Below, piece by piece: positions 60,407-64,000 of a stretch of DNA of 64,000 bases. The notes beneath the pieces are model-generated. The model did no database searches. It saw only the letters and a program-made list of their open reading frames with translations, and had not been told where the DNA came from. The stretch is taken from positions 29,358-93,357 of the forward strand of contig CAZMLU010000001.1 in assembly GCA_964567295.1 (NCBI GenBank), read 5' to 3'. The DNA comes from SLJK01 sp964567295. GTDB lineage: Bacteria; Bacillota; Dethiobacteria; DTU022; UBA8154. A program made the position numbers and the translations under genes. Position 1 is the first letter of the stretch. Every line of letters begins with the position of its first letter.

Positions 60407-61096
60407 ATGGATATGGGATTTATACAAAAAATAGGTTCTTTTTGGGATATAAAAATCTCTGAGGAACAAGCTCAAAAATTTAGCAAATATTATAGTATCA
60501 TCCGTCAAGAAAACAAAAAATATAATTTAACCAGGATAGAAAATGAAAAAGAGGTTTTAGAAGAGCACTTTTTAGATCCTATAAAAGGTTATTTAATGGG
60601 AATAGCCATGACAAGCGAAGAACTTATAGATATCGGAAGTGGGGCAGGATTTCCTGGAATACCTTTAAAAATATATATTCCTGAGCTGAAATTAATTATG
60701 GTGGAGAAAACCAGGAAAAAAACCCTCTTTTTAAAAAAAGTGGTTAGGGAACTGGGGTTTGATAATGTGGAGATTTGGCCTGAAAGGGCAGAAATAATGG
60801 GCAGGAGCTCAAAAAGAGAAACTTTTGACTGGGTGACCGCAAGGGCGGTAGCCCCCTTACCGCTAACCCTTGAAATAGCGCTTCCTCTGTTACAGAAAGG
60901 AGGCTATTTTTGGTCATTTCAAGGACCGTCTTATGAAGAAAGCTTTTCAGAATCTAAAAAAATTTACCGAGAATGCGGAGCAAAGGTGGAAGAAGTTATT
61001 CATTATTCATTACCCGTCTCTTTTAAAAAAAGGGCAATCTTAATTTTTAAGAAAACAGAGGAGAGTAGGCACCTTTACCCTCGTCATAATTCTTGA
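60407..61096 (+). CDS. rsmG: 16S rRNA (guanine527-N7)-methyltransferase
   Basis: A 229-aa class I SAM methyltransferase acting on 16S rRNA G527. Seen: the SAM motif LIDIGSGAGFPGIPLKI, MVEKTRKKTLFLKKV and VTARAVAPLPLTLEIALPLL. AGGAAGGG precedes the ATG, 13 nt after mnmE. The usual intervening mnmG is absent. Confidence 0.96.
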   Translation: MDMGFIQKIGSFWDIKISEEQAQKFSKYYSIIRQENKKYNLTRIENEKEVLEEHFLDPIKGYLMGIAMTSEELIDIGSGAGFPGIPLKIYIPELKLIMVEKTRKKTLFLKKVVRELGFDNVEIWPERAEIMGRSSKRETFDWVTARAVAPLPLTLEIALPLLQKGGYFWSFQGPSYEESFSESKKIYRECGAKVEEVIHYSLPVSFKKRAILIFKKTEESRHLYPRHNS

Positions 61097-61166
61097 TCTT
61101 TAATGACAAATTGTATTCCATAAACCTGCTATCAGCTTTATTTTAATATTACGAAGGTGTGAACAA

Positions 61167-62018
61167 ATGATGAAAGAAAAATGGATGAAGAAGCTAACAT
61201 TATCCGGTTCAGAAGAAAAAGAACAAATAACCAGCGTTCCCCTTGCCATGATTCACACAAATCCCTATCAGCCTCGAAAGAACTTTGAAGAGGAAAAAAT
61301 TCAGGAGCTTGCGCAATCCATAAAAACTTATGGTTTGTTGCAGCCCATTATCATATCAAGTTTAGAAAATGGAGAAAGTTATAGAATTGCAGCTGGGGAA
61401 AGAAGATTTAAAGCATGTATATGGCTGGGTTGGAGTGAAATCCCCGCTATTATTCGGGAATATCAAGATAGTTCTATGGCCGCGGTAGCTCTTATAGAAA
61501 ACCTGCAAAGAGAAGATCTTAATTTTATAGAAGAGGCCGAGGGATATAAGAGGCTGCAGGAAGAATTTAATCTTACCCAGGAAGTATTGGCCCAAAGACT
61601 TGGGAAGAGTCAATCTGCTATTGCTAATAAAACGCGATTGCTTAAACTTCCAGAAGATATAAGAGAGATGTTGAAAGCGGAGAGGTTAAGCGAAAGGCAT
61701 GGCAGGGCCTTGTTACAGCTAAATAATGATAAGCAGAGAGAAGCTGCGGAAAAGATTGTCAAGGATAAACTAACTGTAAAAGAATCGGAAGAGTTAGTGC
61801 AGGAGTTAACGAATAAAATGGAAGACGCAGAAAGAAACCCAAGTCAAACAAAATTGCGCAAGAAAAAAACAGTGGTAGTAAAGGACCACCGCATTTTTTT
61901 AAATACTATTCGACAGGCAGTGCAAGTTATTGAGAAAGCAGGGTTAAATCCTGAAATCTTCGAAAGCGAAGGGGCCGAATACTGGGAGATAACTATAAAA
62001 TTGCCTAAAAATATTTAG
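61167..62018 (+). CDS. noc: Nucleoid occlusion protein Noc (ParB paralog)
   Basis: A 283-aa ParB-family CTPase-type protein. The N-terminal domain has NPYQPRKNFEEEKIQELAQS and GERRFKA, then LIENLQREDLNFIEEAEG, and a helix-turn-helix in QRLGKSQSAIANKTRLLKLP. It lies between rsmG and parA, the position of noc in Bacillus. The N-terminus carries MMKEKWMKKLTLSG, a short amphipathic-like segment as expected for membrane attachment. An NBS occurs in mnmE. Some ambiguity between Noc and a second ParB remains, but position and site favour Noc. Confidence 0.9.
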   Translation: MMKEKWMKKLTLSGSEEKEQITSVPLAMIHTNPYQPRKNFEEEKIQELAQSIKTYGLLQPIIISSLENGESYRIAAGERRFKACIWLGWSEIPAIIREYQDSSMAAVALIENLQREDLNFIEEAEGYKRLQEEFNLTQEVLAQRLGKSQSAIANKTRLLKLPEDIREMLKAERLSERHGRALLQLNNDKQREAAEKIVKDKLTVKESEELVQELTNKMEDAERNPSQTKLRKKKTVVVKDHRIFLNTIRQAVQVIEKAGLNPEIFESEGAEYWEITIKLPKNI

Positions 62019-62050
62019 CGCAGTTGCTTTACATATAATTTATAGCTAAT

Positions 62051-62084
62051 AAAAATGGGGCAAATTTACCCCATTTATTTTTTT
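62051..62084 (+). terminator. Rho-independent terminator after noc
   Basis: AATGGGG and CCCCATT arms around a short AAATTTA loop are followed by TATTTTTTT. It starts 33 nt after the noc stop. AGGAGG at 62085-62090 follows it but is not next to a start; the stretch to parA otherwise holds nothing I can name. Confidence 0.88.
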
Positions 62085-62173
62085 AGGAGGAAGATCTAAG
62101 AAGGAACTGTTTTATAGTTAACGAATAATACCTTTAGTTATGTTTCTTCTATTATTTTAAAGAGGTGAATTTT

Positions 62174-62932
62174 TTGCGTGGAGTTATTGCTATAACAAAT
62201 CAAAAAGGTGGTGTGGGAAAAACAACTACTGCTATTAATTTGAGCTCATACCTGGCAGAGGCAGGAAAGAAAGTTTTGCTGCTTGATATAGATCCTCAGG
62301 GTAATGCAACAAGTGGTATAGGTGTGGATAAGAATGAGATCGAGATGTGTATTTATGATGCTCTGATCAATGACGTCCAGGCTGAGAAAGTGATTTACAA
62401 AAGCTTTCAAAAAAATCTCGAGCTAATTCCTGCAACTATTCAACTGGCAGGCGCTGAAATTGAGCTGGTTCCAACTTTATCCAGGGAAGTGCGTCTTCGC
62501 AATGTCTTGGAACCGGTGCGTGAAAAGTACGACTTTATCTTAATAGACTGTCCACCTTCCCTGGGGTTGTTAACTTTGAACGCTTTAACTGCATCTGATT
62601 TCATCATGGTACCCATACAATGCGAATATTTCGCTCTAGAAGGTTTGGGACAACTGGTTAGATCAATTGATTTAGTAAAAAAGCACCTTAACCGTAATTT
62701 AATAATTGGCGGAGTGCTGCTGACTATGCATGATATTAGAACCAATTTAGCAGAACAAGTTGCAGAAGAAGTGCGCAATTACTTTGGTGATTTGGTTTTT
62801 GATACGGTAATTCCAAGAAACGTCCGCTTAAGCGAAGCACCCAGCCATGGCGAGCCGATTTCAAAGTATGATCCACGTTGTAAGGGAGCTGAAGTTTACA
62901 AACAACTGGCAAGGGAGGTGATCGGCAAATGA
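62174..62932 (+). CDS. parA: Chromosome partitioning ATPase ParA/Soj
   Basis: A 252-aa ParA ATPase without the N-terminal DNA-binding extension of plasmid ParA. The deviant Walker A is KGGVGKTT in IAITNQKGGVGKTTTAINL, Walker A' is LLLDIDPQGNATSG, and Walker B is FILIDCPPSLGLLTLNAL. TTG at 62174 has AGAGGTG 6 nt ahead and starts the canonical RGVIAITNQ; GTG at 62165 overlaps that site. It overlaps parB by 4 nt. Confidence 0.96.
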   Translation: MRGVIAITNQKGGVGKTTTAINLSSYLAEAGKKVLLLDIDPQGNATSGIGVDKNEIEMCIYDALINDVQAEKVIYKSFQKNLELIPATIQLAGAEIELVPTLSREVRLRNVLEPVREKYDFILIDCPPSLGLLTLNALTASDFIMVPIQCEYFALEGLGQLVRSIDLVKKHLNRNLIIGGVLLTMHDIRTNLAEQVAEEVRNYFGDLVFDTVIPRNVRLSEAPSHGEPISKYDPRCKGAEVYKQLAREVIGK

Positions 62933-63828
62933 AAAAAAGAGGACTGGGTAAAGGAATCAATGCGCTTTTTCCCGAAATATCCAATGAAGAACAGGCCGCC
63001 GAAGAAAAAGAAGGGATTGTTGCCCTTCCCCTAAATAGAATATTGCCCAACCCTTACCAGCCGCGCATGGAATTTGACGAAGGAAAATTGGAAGAGATGG
63101 CCAGAACCATATCTTCTTATGGCATTATCCAACCCATTGTGGTCAATAAAGAAGGAGATACCTATTATTTAGTGGCCGGAGAGAGAAGACTGCGGGCTGC
63201 CAAGATGGCTGATGTGGGGAGCATTCCAGCTATAGTAAAAGAGTTTTCAGAAGAACAAATATTAGAAATTACTCTTATTGAAAATCTGCAGAGAGAAGAT
63301 TTAAATCCTATAGAGGAAGCAAGCGCTTATAAAACTTTAATGGAAAAGTTTGAGTTTACACAGGATGAGTTGGCTACACGTCTTGGAAAGAGCCGCTCTT
63401 CAATTGCAAATGCTTTACGATTGCTTTCCTTTGATAATGAGATTAAAGACTACCTTGCTAAAGGGAAGCTTACAGTTGGGCAGGTAAGACCTATATTATC
63501 TTTAGAAGATGGTGAGCTTCAAAAAAATGTGGCTTTGGAAATATTGCACAATAATTTAACTGCAAGAGACGTAGAAAAAAAGGTAAAAAAAATTTTGGAG
63601 AGGCAAGGTGGAGTTGACGTTGAAAGGAAGGAAAGGAAAGAAAGCGATGAAAGTGCTGCCAATGCCAATATTTTTATAAAAGATTTAGAAGAAAGGTTGC
63701 GTAGTTACCTGGGAACCAAGATTAATATAAAAAAGGGAAAAGGCAATGAAGGAAAAATTGAAATGTATTATTACGGGGAAGAAGATCTGGATCGCCTTGT
63801 AGGTTTTATTCTGCCGCAAGAAGACTAA
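62929..63828 (+). CDS. parB: Chromosome partitioning protein ParB/Spo0J
   Basis: A 299-aa CTPase clamp binding parS. The start KKRGLGKGINALFP is the ParA-interacting peptide; NPYQPRMEFDEGKLEEMA, GERRLRAAK (CTP-binding) and LIENLQREDLNPIEEA form the N domain; RLGKSRSSIANALRLLSFD is the helix-turn-helix. The C-terminal dimerisation domain ends in VGFILPQED. Overlaps parA as ATGA. A parS site lies 15 nt after the stop. Confidence 0.97.
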   Translation: MKKRGLGKGINALFPEISNEEQAAEEKEGIVALPLNRILPNPYQPRMEFDEGKLEEMARTISSYGIIQPIVVNKEGDTYYLVAGERRLRAAKMADVGSIPAIVKEFSEEQILEITLIENLQREDLNPIEEASAYKTLMEKFEFTQDELATRLGKSRSSIANALRLLSFDNEIKDYLAKGKLTVGQVRPILSLEDGELQKNVALEILHNNLTARDVEKKVKKILERQGGVDVERKERKESDESAANANIFIKDLEERLRSYLGTKINIKKGKGNEGKIEMYYYGEEDLDRLVGFILPQED

Positions 63829-63842
63829 TAAATGAACAACAA

Positions 63843-63858
63843 TGTTTCACATGAAACA
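63843..63858. promoter_or_regulatory. parS centromere-like site
   Basis: TGTTTCACATGAAACA differs from the parS consensus TGTTTCACGTGAAACA at one central base. It lies 15 nt after parB, a common location in Bacillota, and 7 kb from the proposed origin. Confidence 0.87.
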
Positions 63859-63860
63859 TT

Positions 63861-63907
63861 AAAAAAGCGGAAGGGTTTACTGAAAATATAAATCCGGAAG
63901 CTTTTTA
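63861..63907. terminator. Bidirectional terminator between parB and a convergent gene
   Basis: AAAAAAGC and GCTTTTT outer arms enclose GGAA/GGAA and a GGGTTTA/TAAATCC inner stem with a 9-nt loop. T-runs flank it in both directions. It would end the parA-parB transcript and overlaps the stop codon of the minus-strand gene to the right. Confidence 0.65.
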
Positions 63908-64000
63908 TGTTATAAATGCTTTTTGGCAACCTGATAATGGATTTCCAACACCCAATTTCTCCATAATTCCCGCAGCAACTTTGCCTGTTTTTAAGCTTAA
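63905..64000 (-). CDS. 3' fragment of an unidentified minus-strand gene
   Basis: The minus strand from the right edge reads 31 codons to a TAA at 63907-63905, ending GIMEKLGVGNPLSGCQKAFI-T. The codons look protein-like and the stop falls in a convergent terminator, so this is probably the C-terminus of a real gene. The product cannot be named from so little. Confidence 0.45.
   Translation of the reverse strand, partial: LSLKTGKVAAGIMEKLGVGNPLSGCQKAFIT

Noticed and set aside
1..64000. CRISPR arrays, insertion sequences, integrases, tRNA or rRNA genes
   Set aside because: No repeat-spacer pattern, transposase-like frame or tRNA/rRNA-like sequence was seen on either strand.

Overview
The window is a chromosomal replication-origin region of a low-to-mid-GC, Gram-positive-type anaerobe, most likely Bacillota of class Clostridia in the broad sense. 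The evidence is the classic gene order rpmH-rnpA-yidD-yidC-jag-mnmE-rsmG-noc-parA-parB on the plus strand, diverging from dnaA-dnaN-recF-remB-gyrB-gyrA on the minus strand. A T-box leader, two GlgC/GlgD-type ADP-glucose pyrophosphorylase genes, RemB, Noc and corrinoid methyltransferases also fit. No tRNA, rRNA, CRISPR array, insertion sequence or prophage gene was seen. Everything left of about 56.4 kb is on the minus strand and everything to the right is on the plus strand, apart from one gene fragment at the right edge. This is what two replichores leaving oriC should look like.

Layout from left to right. (1) 1-9473, all minus: a corrinoid methyl-transfer operon with two MttB-superfamily methyltransferases, two cognate corrinoid proteins, one methyltetrahydrofolate-type methyltransferase and a SAM-dependent methyltransferase with an unrecognised C-terminal half. 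ProA and a GCS2-family glutamate ligase follow it. The first gene has a structured leader of unknown class. (2) 9760-12802: serS and argS. (3) 12983-17437: a lipoprotein with a beta-propeller and two GerMN domains, next to an OmpR-family regulator and histidine kinase; this recalls actinobacterial MtrAB-LpqB. (4) 17442-31269: a glycogen operon (GPH-type transporter, glgB, glgC, glgD, glgA, glgP, and a GH13-GH77 fusion) with a family-4 uracil-DNA glycosylase at its end. (5) 31481-36488: pdxT, pdxS, ddl and an EF-G paralog with altered GTPase motifs. (6) 36644-43575: ilvE-ilvD-ilvB-ilvN-leuC-leuD behind a compact T-box leader and a strong promoter. (7) 43587-46572: a biotin-free carboxyltransferase subunit and a membrane-anchored flavoprotein. 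(8) 46576-56245: gyrA, gyrB, remB, a DciA-like protein, recF, dnaN, oriC and dnaA. (9) 56587-63828: rpmH through parB, with an exact Noc-binding-site match inside mnmE and a near-consensus parS after parB.

How they work together. The methyltransferase operon should take methyl groups from one or two methylated amines (quaternary amines are the known substrates of the family) through Co(I)/methyl-Co(III) corrinoid proteins to tetrahydrofolate, feeding one-carbon metabolism of an acetogen-like or syntrophic anaerobe. The glycogen operon covers ADP-glucose synthesis, chain elongation, branching, phosphorolysis and debranching or chain rearrangement. The origin block holds initiation (DnaA, DnaN, DciA-like), segregation (ParA, ParB, parS) and nucleoid occlusion (Noc, NBS).

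The most unusual items are the methyltransferase operon with its SAM-MTase/ProA/GCS2 partners, the MtrAB-LpqB-like trio, the EF-G paralog with an NKxN motif, GyrA with Leu at position 83, the long inverted repeat and duplicated start region of dnaA, and the hairpins lying between ribosome-binding site and start codon in two genes.
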